Below, one piece after another: positions 8,964-17,845 of a stretch of 64,000 nt of DNA. Source of the stretch: CAZUNB01 sp044227985 (GTDB lineage Bacteria > Patescibacteriota > Saccharimonadia > Saccharimonadales > JAGPDM01); NCBI GenBank assembly GCA_044227985.1, contig JBGAVT010000003.1, positions 25,509 through 89,508 of the forward strand, given 5' to 3'. The position numbers and the translations under genes are program-made. The notes below the pieces were generated by a model that was given only the letters and a program-made list of their open reading frames with translations, made no database searches and was not told where the DNA came from. Position 1 is the stretch's first letter; every line of letters starts with the position of its first letter.

Positions 8964-10385
8964 TTATTTTACTTCTATTACAAGTGGTAAAAGGTTATCT
9001 CGATAGCTAACTACCGATTCACCGATGCTCTGATCCACGGCTACCTGATCTATGTTCTTAAAAACTGGTGTTTTATTGGCGTCAAGATTTTCGGTATCAA
9101 AAGTCCAAACCCCAAGATTATATTTTTCTCCCATCTCTACTGTTTGCATAATGAAATGTTTGCCATCAACCGTATTAATTTTTATGGCATAAATATTTCC
9201 AGCCAGTGTAATTGGAAACTCTACTTCATTATTTGGATTGCTCGTGTCAATTACCATAATTTTTCTCAAGCTTTGGTTTCCCTCGGCAGTTACCTCATAT
9301 TTCCCGAATGTCAGTAACTTTTCGTTAACACCTAATAATTTGGCTTTTAGTTTCGGAGCGGTCTGAGCGACTGATTCTTCGGCTTTTTTAGTTGGCTCTG
9401 TTTTCTTGTCACTTGCCTCTTTGTTAGCTTTGTAGATATTCCTACTTGTAACGGACCCATTTTTATACGTTAGAAGGTCAATAGGATTTTGATCACTTGT
9501 TTTTGTCTCTGGTGAGTCAAGCGATTCAGATAACACGAATTGTCTTGCATTGCTTGTAGCAACAAAATTATAACCAGCGTTCTGGCCAGCATCGTCAAGT
9601 GTAAATACCTTTTTTAGTTCGCGGCTATTTGTATCTAGCTCATAGATGATTGGTAAAAGTGGTGCGTCGCATCCTAGACATGAGATTTGCTGGAATAAAG
9701 CCCGTTTACTTTCTTGATCATAAAATAAAGGCAAGCCAAGAATTGTAGCATCATCAACTAACGTGACTGGTTTACCTCCACGGACAATTGGCGCTCTGAC
9801 GAAATTGGTTTTTTCGTTGTTAAAACCTTCCGATATAAGTAGCACTTCGTTGTCAGTAGAGATTGTTGTGCTTAGTAGCTCTGCACCATTTTTTGATTGC
9901 CAGATCTCATATGGTTCGTTGGTGTCAACCTTAGCAAATATCTTTTCTGGTACCTGAACATTGTTTTGGCTATCGAATCGAGCTTCAGTATTAAATATAA
10001 TCTGAACTTTGTTGTCACGCATGCTGGTATCGATAATATTAGCTTCTGCCGGTAGACTATCAACAAGATCTTTATAAATTCCTGTATCTAGGTTAAAACC
10101 AACCAGTTTTGCTCCTAAATTGTAGGGCTGATATGTCTCGGTTTTAATAATCTTTTCATCTGTTTTGGTTTGTTCGACTTGCTCTTGTGGTTTAATTTGC
10201 AAGAACATATAAATCCCTGCACCAATGAGAGCGATGATAACGACTATAATCATCGCCCAAAGCGCCTTATGCGATTTTTTAGGTTGTGGTGCACCAGGAA
10301 GATTGGCATTTCCGCCAGGCTGTATTTGTTGTAACGGTTGATAATTCTGTTGCGGTCCGTCTTGTTGCTCGGGCATAGTTTCCAC
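8964..10385 (-). CDS. hypothetical membrane-anchored extracellular protein
   Basis: A 473-aa protein with a Pro/Gln/Asn-rich cytoplasmic start (about residues 1-35), one membrane helix (about 42-66), and a long outer domain rich in beta-strands. A spaced repeat of strand-turn units (values, threonine and asparagine turns) suggests a beta-propeller-like or sheet-rich fold, but no blade motif is certain. A Lys/Glu/Ala-rich linker occurs near residues 325-345. Two close cysteines lie in SCLGCDAP. There is a good Shine-Dalgarno (GGAG) before the ATG. It follows sufU on the same strand with a 48-bp gap. A surface sensor, adhesin or secretion accessory role is possible; the function is not known. 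Confidence 0.65.
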   Translation of the reverse strand: METMPEQQDGPQQNYQPLQQIQPGGNANLPGAPQPKKSHKALWAMIIVVIIALIGAGIYMFLQIKPQEQVEQTKTDEKIIKTETYQPYNLGAKLVGFNLDTGIYKDLVDSLPAEANIIDTSMRDNKVQIIFNTEARFDSQNNVQVPEKIFAKVDTNEPYEIWQSKNGAELLSTTISTDNEVLLISEGFNNEKTNFVRAPIVRGGKPVTLVDDATILGLPLFYDQESKRALFQQISCLGCDAPLLPIIYELDTNSRELKKVFTLDDAGQNAGYNFVATSNARQFVLSESLDSPETKTSDQNPIDLLTYKNGSVTSRNIYKANKEASDKKTEPTKKAEESVAQTAPKLKAKLLGVNEKLLTFGKYEVTAEGNQSLRKIMVIDTSNPNNEVEFPITLAGNIYAIKINTVDGKHFIMQTVEMGEKYNLGVWTFDTENLDANKTPVFKNIDQVAVDQSIGESVVSYRDNLLPLVIEVK

Positions 10386-10433
10386 TCCTTAGACTATAAT
10401 TAGCCTAAGCATAACAAATATGAGTATGTGAAA

Positions 10434-10811
10434 TCAATCACTTTTACGTGGCTTTACTACTGTTTTAATTGGTTGAATAATCAACGTAGCACAGTTATAT
10501 CTTCCAGCAGTTAGCGGATTACCAAGCCACCGTTCAATTTGTTTTAAATCTATAGTTTCAATTTCAGATATTGGCTTGCCTATGAGATGCTCGATAATTT
10601 CGTCTGTCGCAACAAGACTAACCATGCAACCGTCGCCATAAAAACTAGCATCTTGGACGATGTCCTTTTCGTCAATCTTCAAATCTATAGTTAGAGAATC
10701 ACCACAGCTTGGATTGTGGCTTGGTACGCTGTAATCTGCACTATCAAGAGTACCTTTATGACGAAGATTCTTGTATCTTTCCAATAAAACTTGGCGGTAT
10801 AGACTGCTCAT
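10434..10811 (-). CDS. sufU: SufU-type iron-sulfur assembly protein
   Basis: A 125-aa NifU/IscU-like protein of the SufU branch. It takes sulfur from SufS and passes it to the SufBCD scaffold. The three conserved cysteines are present: C36 in NPSCGDS with D38, C62 in GDGCMVS and C107 in RYNCATL. SufU proteins bind Zn with these residues. The length is a little below the usual 140-150. Its ATG overlaps the sufS stop by four bases (ATGA), so the two are translationally coupled. Confidence 0.93.
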   Translation of the reverse strand: MSSLYRQVLLERYKNLRHKGTLDSADYSVPSHNPSCGDSLTIDLKIDEKDIVQDASFYGDGCMVSLVATDEIIEHLIGKPISEIETIDLKQIERWLGNPLTAGRYNCATLIIQPIKTVVKPRKSD

Positions 10812-11980
10812 GATAATTCCTCAATTGCTTGCTTCAGAATTCTCACAGCTGTATCGACATCTTCTTTTGTCGTGTAGCCACCACAGCTAAGCCGAATGCT
10901 GGCGGGTATGTCTAGTCGCTCATGAAGTGGCATTGTGCAGTGATGACCAGCGCGGCTAGCAACATTATTTTCACCTAAGAATCCAGCCAAGTCGTGCGCA
11001 TGAACATTAGTGTCAGAAAAACTTACTAGCGCAGCTCGATTGCTACCTTCACCAATTATTTTGACGGGTAGTTCAGAAATTTTTTCATAAAGGTATTGTG
11101 CAAGTTCTGATTCATCTGGCCTGTTCTCTTCCAGGAACTTACAAGCAGTAGCCATGCCGATAGCTTCCGCTATCGGAGGTGTTCCAGCCTCAAACTTCTC
11201 CGGTGATTCTAGAAATTCGACCCGATCATCTGAAACGGTCAAAACACTCCCACCGCCAACGATAAATGGTGGGATGTTCTCTAAGATCTTTGATTTTGCC
11301 CAGAGCACACCGATACCTTTTGGTCCATACATTTTATGCCCTGAAAAAGCGTAGGCGTCAACATCAAGCTCACGAACATTAACCGGTGTGTGTGCGATCG
11401 CCTGTGCACCGTCAACGATTATAATTGCATTCTCACAGTTTTTGCGCACAAGTTCAGCGATTTTTTTAATATTACTTATTTGTCCTGTCACGTTACTGAT
11501 ATGAGTTATTGCGAGAATAATATTTTTTTCAGTTATTTGCGATGAAAACTCCTGCCAATCAGTCTCGAAATTATCGTCAAGTGGCAGGAGCGATACTTTT
11601 CGGTTTTGATGTACTGCTTCTTTTCGCCACGGCAGAATATTGGCATGATGGGCAGTTGGATCGATAAAAACTTCATGCCCTGGAGATGATTGAGCTAATC
11701 CGTAGGCAATCGTATTCAGTGATTCAGTTGTGCCGCGAGTAAAAACTAGTTCATCTTTTGCTCCACCGATGAACTCAGCGACGGTTTTTCGAGCTGTTTC
11801 GTACTGCTCGGTGGCTTCTTCTGCCAGCGGATATAAACCGCGGTGAATATTACTGCCATTGTTCAAATAGTAATTATTCATGGCTTGGAGCGCGGGTCCG
11901 CAGATTGGTGTAGTCGCCGCCGCATCGAGATAGATTAGATCAGGATTATTTACGAGACTTGGAAAATCAGATTTATTCAT
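10808..11980 (-). CDS. sufS: cysteine desulfurase SufS
   Basis: A group II cysteine desulfurase of 390 aa. It removes sulfur from cysteine through a PLP Schiff base (Lys216 in AFSGHKMYGPKG) and a persulfide on Cys348 (ASRAGHHCTMP). The motifs LDAAATTP and FTRGTTESLN are typical of SufS. It overlaps sufD upstream by 8 bp and sufU downstream by 4 bp, so the sufD-sufS-sufU trio is one operon on the minus strand. Its sulfur would feed clusters for IlvD, LeuCD and others. Confidence 0.95.
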   Translation of the reverse strand: MNKSDFPSLVNNPDLIYLDAAATTPICGPALQAMNNYYLNNGSNIHRGLYPLAEEATEQYETARKTVAEFIGGAKDELVFTRGTTESLNTIAYGLAQSSPGHEVFIDPTAHHANILPWRKEAVHQNRKVSLLPLDDNFETDWQEFSSQITEKNIILAITHISNVTGQISNIKKIAELVRKNCENAIIIVDGAQAIAHTPVNVRELDVDAYAFSGHKMYGPKGIGVLWAKSKILENIPPFIVGGGSVLTVSDDRVEFLESPEKFEAGTPPIAEAIGMATACKFLEENRPDESELAQYLYEKISELPVKIIGEGSNRAALVSFSDTNVHAHDLAGFLGENNVASRAGHHCTMPLHERLDIPASIRLSCGGYTTKEDVDTAVRILKQAIEELS

Positions 11981-12476
11981 CGAAAACTTGCTCGAACAAC
12001 ATTTCTAAACGTTTTTTAAGAATTGCTTGCTTGGCATCATCAAGACTGATCATGACGTCGTCGACAAAGGCCTGAATAAGCAATCGTGTTGCCTGCTGCT
12101 GATTAAAGCCACGTCGCATCAGGTATTCAACCAGTTTCTTGTCGAGCTGTCCAACGCTTGCAGCGTGGTTAGCTTTGACCTCGTTATTTTCAATTTCGAG
12201 TTCAGGTATCGCAGTCGCGTGCGCGTCTCTACCGAGTAGCAATACTTTTTGGGTAAGGTCAGCTCGACCGAGCTCGGCTTTATCGGTCATCTTGATCAAA
12301 CCACGCATCTCGAGTGTTCCGCCAGGGGCAACAATTGCTTTGTTGATAATCGTGGCGTTTGTCTCGGCGGCATCAAGCACAACTTCAAGAGCGTATTTTT
12401 CATCATCACCATCGAGGATAATCAGCAAATCTGAAAATTCATAATGTTGGGATTTCTTACTTAAAACTGTGTTCAT
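11973..12476 (-). CDS. sufD: miniature SufD-like scaffold protein
   Basis: A 167-aa protein that keeps only the end of the beta-helix core and the C-terminal helical part of SufD. The signature NHAASVGQLDKKLVEYLMRRG corresponds to the conserved SufB/SufD motif around Gx[10 protein letters not shown]. Typical SufD has about 400 residues, so most of the beta-helix is absent. The start is fixed by a TATACT box 7 nt upstream, and nothing SufD-like lies before it, so this is a true short form and not a clear truncation. It should pair with SufB near the conserved His of this motif. Overlaps sufS by 8 bp. Confidence 0.8.
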   Translation of the reverse strand: MNTVLSKKSQHYEFSDLLIILDGDDEKYALEVVLDAAETNATIINKAIVAPGGTLEMRGLIKMTDKAELGRADLTQKVLLLGRDAHATAIPELEIENNEVKANHAASVGQLDKKLVEYLMRRGFNQQQATRLLIQAFVDDVMISLDDAKQAILKKRLEMLFEQVFDE

Positions 12477-12483
12477 AGTATCT

Positions 12484-12489
12484 AGTATA
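12484..12489 (-). promoter_or_regulatory. -10 box of the sufD-sufS-sufU operon
   Basis: TATACT on the minus strand with 7 nt to the sufD ATG and no Shine-Dalgarno. It indicates that sufDSU is transcribed on its own, apart from sufB and sufC. Confidence 0.5.
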
Positions 12490-12539
12490 AACCAGCAAGC
12501 TGCTACCTGCTAGAAGTATATAGTTCTAGAGATTGTAGA

Positions 12540-13085
12540 CTAGCCCAGGGTTGTTGTGGTTGCACCAGCTTGATCATCTCCAAAGATATCTTTTAAGTCT
12601 TCCTCGCTAATTTTGAAGTCGTCACAGACAGGACCTTCAATTGACAATTCTGCGACTCCGTAGCCTGTCCCACTGCCACCGCCTCCTACTCTTCTGGTTG
12701 AAAATGGAAAATTCTCTACACAACCTACAATAACTGGAACTGAGGGTATTACTTCGTTTGGCAAATCTATTTTATCATCTGGATTATCTATCCACGTAAT
12801 AAGCGCTTGACCGCCCTTGATTTCAATACTAGGGACCAAGAAAGGTTCTGTCGCCTCTTTGGCTGCGGCTGTATCTTTTTCTTGCTGTTGTCTTTTGGCT
12901 ATAGAATTTTCCGTCGAAGTTGCAGTTACAATGCTTTCATCTGTTTGTTCAGCAGTTAGTTCAGTGGAACCCGAGCACCCGGCCAAGCCAGCAATGAAGC
13001 CAAGCGCAATCAACACTGCTTTACTTCGTAGAAAACTTGGCTTTCTGTCAATTAATCCGCTTATAATTGCGCTTGATTCAACCAT
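12540..13085 (-). CDS. predicted lipoprotein
   Basis: A 181-aa protein with a long N-region, a hydrophobic core (about residues 23-36) and a lipobox ending GLAGC, so the mature chain would be lipid-anchored at Cys37 on the outer face of the membrane. A low-complexity Thr/Ser/Glu linker follows, then a small domain with two cysteines (in VGCVEN and GPVCDD) that could form a disulfide, and a glycine-rich loop (RVGGGGSGTGYG). The tail is acidic and ends in a Thr run. An AAGGAAAA Shine-Dalgarno precedes the ATG. The family is not recognised. It lies between sufB and sufD, outside any suf function. Confidence 0.65.
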   Translation of the reverse strand: MVESSAIISGLIDRKPSFLRSKAVLIALGFIAGLAGCSGSTELTAEQTDESIVTATSTENSIAKRQQQEKDTAAAKEATEPFLVPSIEIKGGQALITWIDNPDDKIDLPNEVIPSVPVIVGCVENFPFSTRRVGGGGSGTGYGVAELSIEGPVCDDFKISEEDLKDIFGDDQAGATTTTLG

Positions 13086-13179
13086 AATTTTCCTTGATTA
13101 TATATTAATTCAAAAATAACAGAGAGAGAGTAGATTTGCAAGCAATAGCATTTTAGTTTATAGAAACACTTCCTAAATA

Positions 13180-13848
13180 CTAACTATTTAAGCCTTTGTC
13201 ATTTCGCTTAAGGATGTACGCTTCTTCGCCTTCTTCTTTATATTCAACATCAAAGTAATCACTTCCTGCCAGAAAGTCTATCGCTGAAAGAGTATCACCA
13301 AGCCCGAATACTGCTGATCCTGGAGGCAAACGAACCAGTTCTGCAACGAGCTGTTTTTGTTTATCATCATTTAGAGATGCAGCATCAATAGCATTTAAAA
13401 ACACACTAATCGGTTTCTTTTCACTCCATTCATCTAAAAAAATACCCATAAACGAAACCATATCGTTATGAAACACCGTCGCATTTGGTGGTCTAAAATC
13501 TATCTCATGCGTTGACCAATAGGTCATTTTTGGCGGAATTGTTTCTTTGACTGTAACTAGTGCCGCTTGAGACAGATTATTAAGGTCAAGATTTCTCTCT
13601 ACCCCAAGATATTTTGAATTCCAATTATCTGCAAGTAGCTCAAAGCTAAGTTCGGGAAACCGCCCACATCCTAGATCGAGTATTGGCATGTCGTCGATTG
13701 ATTTTCTTACTCTTTCATAAAAATTAAACGGCAAATCTCCAAGCCATGAACTTTGACCTGGCATAAAAACATATTCACCCCACGAGGCTGGAGGTGGAAG
13801 TTCACTATGTTCAGGTCGGATTACTTCGGATTCAATTGGGCTAGACAT
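13180..13848 (-). CDS. class I SAM-dependent methyltransferase-like protein
   Basis: A 222-aa protein with methyltransferase motif I, ILDLGCGRFPE, followed by a second strand ending in an acidic residue (YLGVERN), as expected for S-adenosylmethionine binding. Later strands (SVFLNAIDA and SAVFGLGD) fit the Rossmann-like order. Motif IV is not a known DPPY or similar type, so the substrate cannot be told. It might also be an inactive family member. It stands alone between sufB and sufD on the minus strand. Confidence 0.6.
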   Translation of the reverse strand: MSSPIESEVIRPEHSELPPPASWGEYVFMPGQSSWLGDLPFNFYERVRKSIDDMPILDLGCGRFPELSFELLADNWNSKYLGVERNLDLNNLSQAALVTVKETIPPKMTYWSTHEIDFRPPNATVFHNDMVSFMGIFLDEWSEKKPISVFLNAIDAASLNDDKQKQLVAELVRLPPGSAVFGLGDTLSAIDFLAGSDYFDVEYKEEGEEAYILKRNDKGLNS

Positions 13849-14120
13849 CTATATACAATAACATAAATATATATATAAATCAATAAATTAGTAACCAACA
13901 AAAATCAAATACTCAACTAATATTTTATAAATAATCGGTTAAAAAACTCACAGACGTCGATTCTGCTACAAATATTTTATACTTTTTAGTCCCTCTAAAG
14001 TACTTGCTTGTTTCATGCGGAATATTGATTAGTTAATTGAGCTCGGTATGCATGAACTTAGTGTGGTGTATATCTCAGATATATGATATAACAATTTGTA
14101 TGAGAACTTTAGAGGTTACG

Positions 14121-14809
14121 GTGCCAGAGTTGATTGTTGTGAGACATGGTCAGTTGTAAATGATGCTAGGTTAGAATTTGGCGTTGAGTCAGCTGAGGCT
14201 GAAACGTTAACTGCTTATTATGAGGGTGGCATGGAGCCTTTGTCGGAGTATGGTCAAGCTCAAAGTGAGATAGCAAATCAGGTGATGGCCAACATGATTT
14301 CTGCTGGCGAGATGAGCCCATCCGTTGGCTTGGTCTCAGAACTTCCACGTGCGGTTCAAACAAGTGGATTTATTGGACCAGCAAATGTTAATTATCAAAC
14401 ATTTTCTGACTTGAGAGAATTTGATGGAGGCCACAACAACAAGGCAAGAGAAACTGCTGATTCAGTAGCAGAAAGAGTCTATGAAGTATTGACTCGCGCG
14501 ATGGAAGAGCATAGAGATAGTGGACTCATTGTAGTTTCGCATAGCGGTGTTATGACCGTTGTGTTGGGTATGATACTGGGCGGAGTAAGTGATAAAGATG
14601 AGTTGCAGAAAATAAGGACGGAAGCGGTGGGTAGAAAAAAACAAGATAATTGTGAAATGGATCATTATTTAAGAGAAGATAGCGGAGACCTCGACTATCG
14701 ATCAGTAAGAACCTGGTCAGGCAAAAGTGTTGAAAATATAAAAATTAAAGAAAGTCCTGCTTCTAGATGGGTTCGCGTTGGTCATCACGCACTACATCAA
14801 TTCGATTAG
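14121..14809 (+). pseudogene. histidine phosphatase (phosphoglycerate mutase family), frameshifted
   Basis: The catalytic N-terminus and the rest of the protein are in different frames. From a GTG at 14121 with AGAGG just upstream, the sequence reads PELIVVRHGQ and then hits TAA at 14157. The -1 frame carries on with SVVNDARLEF up to the stop at 14807-14809, including the family motifs SELPRAVQTSG, LREFDGG and IVVSHSGVM. Restoring one CAGT unit at 14151 gives RHGQSVVNDAR, the exact family signature, so a contraction of a CAGTCAGT repeat explains the break. A reading that starts at 14096 exists but lacks the RHG motif. There is no slippery heptamer to support programmed frameshifting. A sequencing error is possible. 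Confidence 0.75.
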
Positions 14810-14837
14810 AATATGTTTGAAGTAATTCTTATTGTTT

Positions 14838-16310
14838 TTAACCGACTGATCCAGCCATTTGCAGCTCGACTAGACGGTTTAGTTCAGCAGCGTACTCGAG
14901 TGGAATCTCACGAACGATTGGCTCGATAAAACCGTTGACTATCATCGCTTGGGCTTCTGATTCGCTGAAACCGCGACTCATAAGATAAAAAAGCTGTCTT
15001 TCACCGATTTTACTGACGGTGGCTTCGTGCTCAAGCGTGACATCGCTTTCGCCGATATCATTTTTGGGATAAGTGTCGGTGCGACTTTCTGGATCCAAAA
15101 TAAGTGCATCGCAGACGACGTGGCTACGACTTCCCCAACGTCCTTCGGGGATTTTGACGAGACCACGATAACTGGTGCGGCCACCTTCAAAACTAATACT
15201 TTTACTGACAATTTTACTGGTTGTTTCTGGTGCGAGATGGATAACCTTGCCGCCGGCATCTTGGACTTGATCTTTGCCAGCTACGGCGACACTGAGAACT
15301 TCACCGTGGGCTTTTCGGCCATTGAGAATAATACTTGGATATTTCATAGTCAGCTTACTGCCGAGATTCCCATCAATCCATTCCATGACAGATTCTTCTT
15401 CGGCGATAGCACGCTTTGTCACGAGATTGTAGACGTTTTTGCTCCAGTTTTGGATGGTTGTGTAACGACAACGGGCGCGTGGTTTGACAAAGATTTCCAC
15501 CACAGCTGAGTGCAAACTATCTTTGCGGTAAATCGGTGCGGTACAACCTTCAACATAATGAACATAGGCGTCTTCGTCGACGATAATCATCGTGCGTTCG
15601 AACTGTCCCATCTGCGCGATATTAATTCGGAAGTAGGCTTGTAGTGGCAGGTTGATATGAACCTGGGGCGGTACGTAAATGAAACTTCCACCACTCCAGA
15701 CGGCGGTGTTGAGAGCGGCGAATTTGTTGTCATTGGCTGGAATCAATGTGCCGAAGTATTCTTTGACTAGTTCCGGGTGCTCGACCAAAGCTTCGTCCAT
15801 TCCCATAAACTGTACACCCTGTTGAGCCAGTTCTTCTTTCAGACTGCCATACACCACCTCTGATTCATACTGAGCCTTTACGCCTCCCAGGTGTTCCTTT
15901 TCAGCTTCAGGAATACCGAGCAAGTCATAGGTGTCTTTGATACCTTGTGGCACATCGTTCCAGTCGGCAGCTTGGCTTTCGCTCGGCTTAACGTAGTAAC
16001 GGAATTCATCAAAATTGATTTGAGACAAATCGCCACCCCACGTCGGCATTGGTTTTTCTAAGAAAATTTTATATGCTTCGAGTCGTTTCTCCAGCATCCA
16101 CTCTGGTTCATTCTTCATGCTCGAGATGGTTCGGATAACCTCTTCATTTATACCTAGATCACTTTTATAGATAGATTCGTCCGGCATCGAGAAGCCGTAT
16201 TTATAGTCTTTTAGGCCAACACTACCAGCAGTTTTTTTCGCCTCTTGAAAGTTCTCCGCAATGTCTGCTGTGTCTAAACTCGTTTTATCGTCTATTTTAC
16301 TATCTGCCAT
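14838..16310 (-). CDS. sufB: Fe-S cluster assembly scaffold SufB
   Basis: A 490-aa SufB, the scaffold on which the SufBC2D complex builds Fe-S clusters. The family blocks are clear: [19 protein letters not shown] near the N-terminus, [34 protein letters not shown] with the conserved cysteine, and the C-terminal [22 protein letters not shown]. The length is normal. Unlike most suf operons, it does not touch sufC or sufD: a P450 gene lies upstream and a frameshifted phosphatase and two other genes lie downstream. A TAAAAT box 6 nt before the ATG suggests it has its own promoter. Confidence 0.95.
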   Translation of the reverse strand: MADSKIDDKTSLDTADIAENFQEAKKTAGSVGLKDYKYGFSMPDESIYKSDLGINEEVIRTISSMKNEPEWMLEKRLEAYKIFLEKPMPTWGGDLSQINFDEFRYYVKPSESQAADWNDVPQGIKDTYDLLGIPEAEKEHLGGVKAQYESEVVYGSLKEELAQQGVQFMGMDEALVEHPELVKEYFGTLIPANDNKFAALNTAVWSGGSFIYVPPQVHINLPLQAYFRINIAQMGQFERTMIIVDEDAYVHYVEGCTAPIYRKDSLHSAVVEIFVKPRARCRYTTIQNWSKNVYNLVTKRAIAEEESVMEWIDGNLGSKLTMKYPSIILNGRKAHGEVLSVAVAGKDQVQDAGGKVIHLAPETTSKIVSKSISFEGGRTSYRGLVKIPEGRWGSRSHVVCDALILDPESRTDTYPKNDIGESDVTLEHEATVSKIGERQLFYLMSRGFSESEAQAMIVNGFIEPIVREIPLEYAAELNRLVELQMAGSVG

Positions 16311-16316
16311 ACATCT

Positions 16317-16322
16317 ATTTTA
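16317..16322 (-). promoter_or_regulatory. -10 box of sufB
   Basis: TAAAAT on the minus strand, 6 nt from the ATG, in the short gap after the P450 gene. Leaderless type; it implies sufB can be transcribed independently of the P450. Confidence 0.4.
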
Positions 16323-16340
16323 ACAGATAAAACAAGTAAT

Positions 16341-17696
16341 TTATTCTCCTGATACAGTTTTCACTGGCAAACTTTTTGCTCCGTCAATAAATGCGGAAGT
16401 ATTTCTGACTAAGTCACCGTTTGGCTCGAAACGTATTCCGCGCTCGACCATTCTTGTGAACAAAATAGTCATCATGTGTCTGGCGAGGTTATTACCGGGA
16501 CAAAAATGTTCATTTTTCCCAAAAGCTAAATGTTCATTTGCGTTTGGTCGTTCGATATCAAATTCGTGTGGATTCGGGAACTGGTTGGGGTCGTGGTTGG
16601 CAGCTGGAAACCACACTATTGCTTGTTCGCCAGGCTTAATCTCTTGACCACCAACAATCACACTGTCTTTAGCGTCCTTGCTTAGGGTTCGACGAAAAGC
16701 CATCACAGGACTGGTGTGTCTTATGATTTCTTCAACAGTATTCTTGAGCAGCTCCAAGTCATCGTACATCTTGTTTGCTTGCTCGGCGTTTTCCATAAGG
16801 AGTTTTTCGCCTAGTGTGGTTGCGTTCTTTGTTGTGTCCGTACCAGCTACGCCGAGAAGCAGTATATAGCTCCCTATTTTCATACCTAAATCTGCTTGTT
16901 GTTCGTCGGATAGGCTTTGCATTCTGTCTAGGAGTTTAGCTTCTTTTTCAGGCTCACCAACCATCTCATTGATATACATATTGACCATGCCTTCCAGTAG
17001 GCTTCCTTCAGTATGGTTCTCCGCACCCATTCTTGTGATCGCATATAAGAAAATATCTCCAGCTGCTTTCTTTGCCTCTGAGTCTTCTTCTGTGGTTTGG
17101 TCTTCAGCTCCGAAGTTACCTATTTTATCAAGGGCGTTGGCTAACATCTCTCGTTGATCTTGAGGCGCATCTATGAGAGCGAAAGTAACTTCATACGGAG
17201 CACGGCTTGCAATATCAACAAAATCAATCTCACCATTTTCTACAGCTTCAGTAAGAACCTCATCTACCCAATCTGTCACCATTTGGTAGTGCTCATTAGT
17301 CTTAATTTTTCCTGGAGTCATGGCTTTTGATACTTCCGAACGATGACGTTGGTGCACCCTTCCATCCTGATTCAGGATCATATCTTTGACGACTTCTATT
17401 CCTTCTTTTGGTACGTCGAAAGGGAATGCCGTATTAGGACTTGTGATAAAGTTTGAATTACTCAAGATATCACGCGCTGCCTCATATCCGATAGCGTGAT
17501 GAACGGATTGTTCTGGATCTCCATATGCTCCACGTTTCTGCTCAATAACATCGCCGAAAGGTCTTAGTTGATCGAATAATTCATGAGGAAAGCCATCTTT
17601 TTCAAAAGTTTCTGGATCGAAGAGACTCTCCATGCATATTTGTAAGCTATTTTGTACCTCAATTTCTTCTGGACTAAAAGTTTCAACAGCACTCAT
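16341..17696 (-). CDS. cytochrome P450
   Basis: A 451-aa soluble bacterial P450, a heme monooxygenase that needs electrons from a redox partner. The I-helix oxygen-binding motif AGTDTT (284-289), the K-helix EIIR (323-326) and the heme loop FGKNEHFCPG with the thiolate Cys399 are all present. The heme loop has Asn where G or D is usual in the fourth position. The helix C segment DGRVHQRHR is also typical. There is no membrane anchor. No ferredoxin or ferredoxin reductase gene lies nearby. It is placed between sufC and sufB on the same strand but has its own promoter and a GGAG Shine-Dalgarno. P450s are not expected in reduced CPR genomes, so recent transfer is likely. The substrate is unknown. 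Confidence 0.93.
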   Translation of the reverse strand: MSAVETFSPEEIEVQNSLQICMESLFDPETFEKDGFPHELFDQLRPFGDVIEQKRGAYGDPEQSVHHAIGYEAARDILSNSNFITSPNTAFPFDVPKEGIEVVKDMILNQDGRVHQRHRSEVSKAMTPGKIKTNEHYQMVTDWVDEVLTEAVENGEIDFVDIASRAPYEVTFALIDAPQDQREMLANALDKIGNFGAEDQTTEEDSEAKKAAGDIFLYAITRMGAENHTEGSLLEGMVNMYINEMVGEPEKEAKLLDRMQSLSDEQQADLGMKIGSYILLLGVAGTDTTKNATTLGEKLLMENAEQANKMYDDLELLKNTVEEIIRHTSPVMAFRRTLSKDAKDSVIVGGQEIKPGEQAIVWFPAANHDPNQFPNPHEFDIERPNANEHLAFGKNEHFCPGNNLARHMMTILFTRMVERGIRFEPNGDLVRNTSAFIDGAKSLPVKTVSGE

Positions 17697-17724
17697 ATTG
17701 TATCTCCATTATTTATATCTGGAG

Positions 17725-17753
17725 CGTATAGACTTGACTATATTCTTGTCAAG
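17725..17753 (-). promoter_or_regulatory. P450 promoter with overlapping inverted repeat
   Basis: On the minus strand TTGACA (17747-17752) and TATACG (17725-17730) are spaced by 16 nt. A perfect inverted repeat, CTTGAC (17733-17738) and GTCAAG (17748-17753) with 9 nt between, covers the -35 and spacer and could be a repressor site. A leader of some 25 nt with GGAG follows. Confidence 0.45.
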
Positions 17754-17845
17754 CATGAGCTTGATTAAATTTATATAATATTTTTTTTATATAAATTTCT
17801 GTTATATTCTATGACGAATCGAGATGGTTCAATAGTTTGAGTCGA

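Noticed and set aside
14145..14160. Programmed -1 frameshifting in the histidine phosphatase
   Set aside because: No X-XXY-YYZ heptamer or nearby downstream stem; simple -1 reading would also leave the motif one residue short (RHGSVVN), whereas a CAGT deletion explains it exactly.
15027..15509. Plus-strand open frame of 160 codons within sufB
   Set aside because: Lies fully opposite a conserved gene and has no family, Shine-Dalgarno or promoter; a mirror of sufB codon bias.
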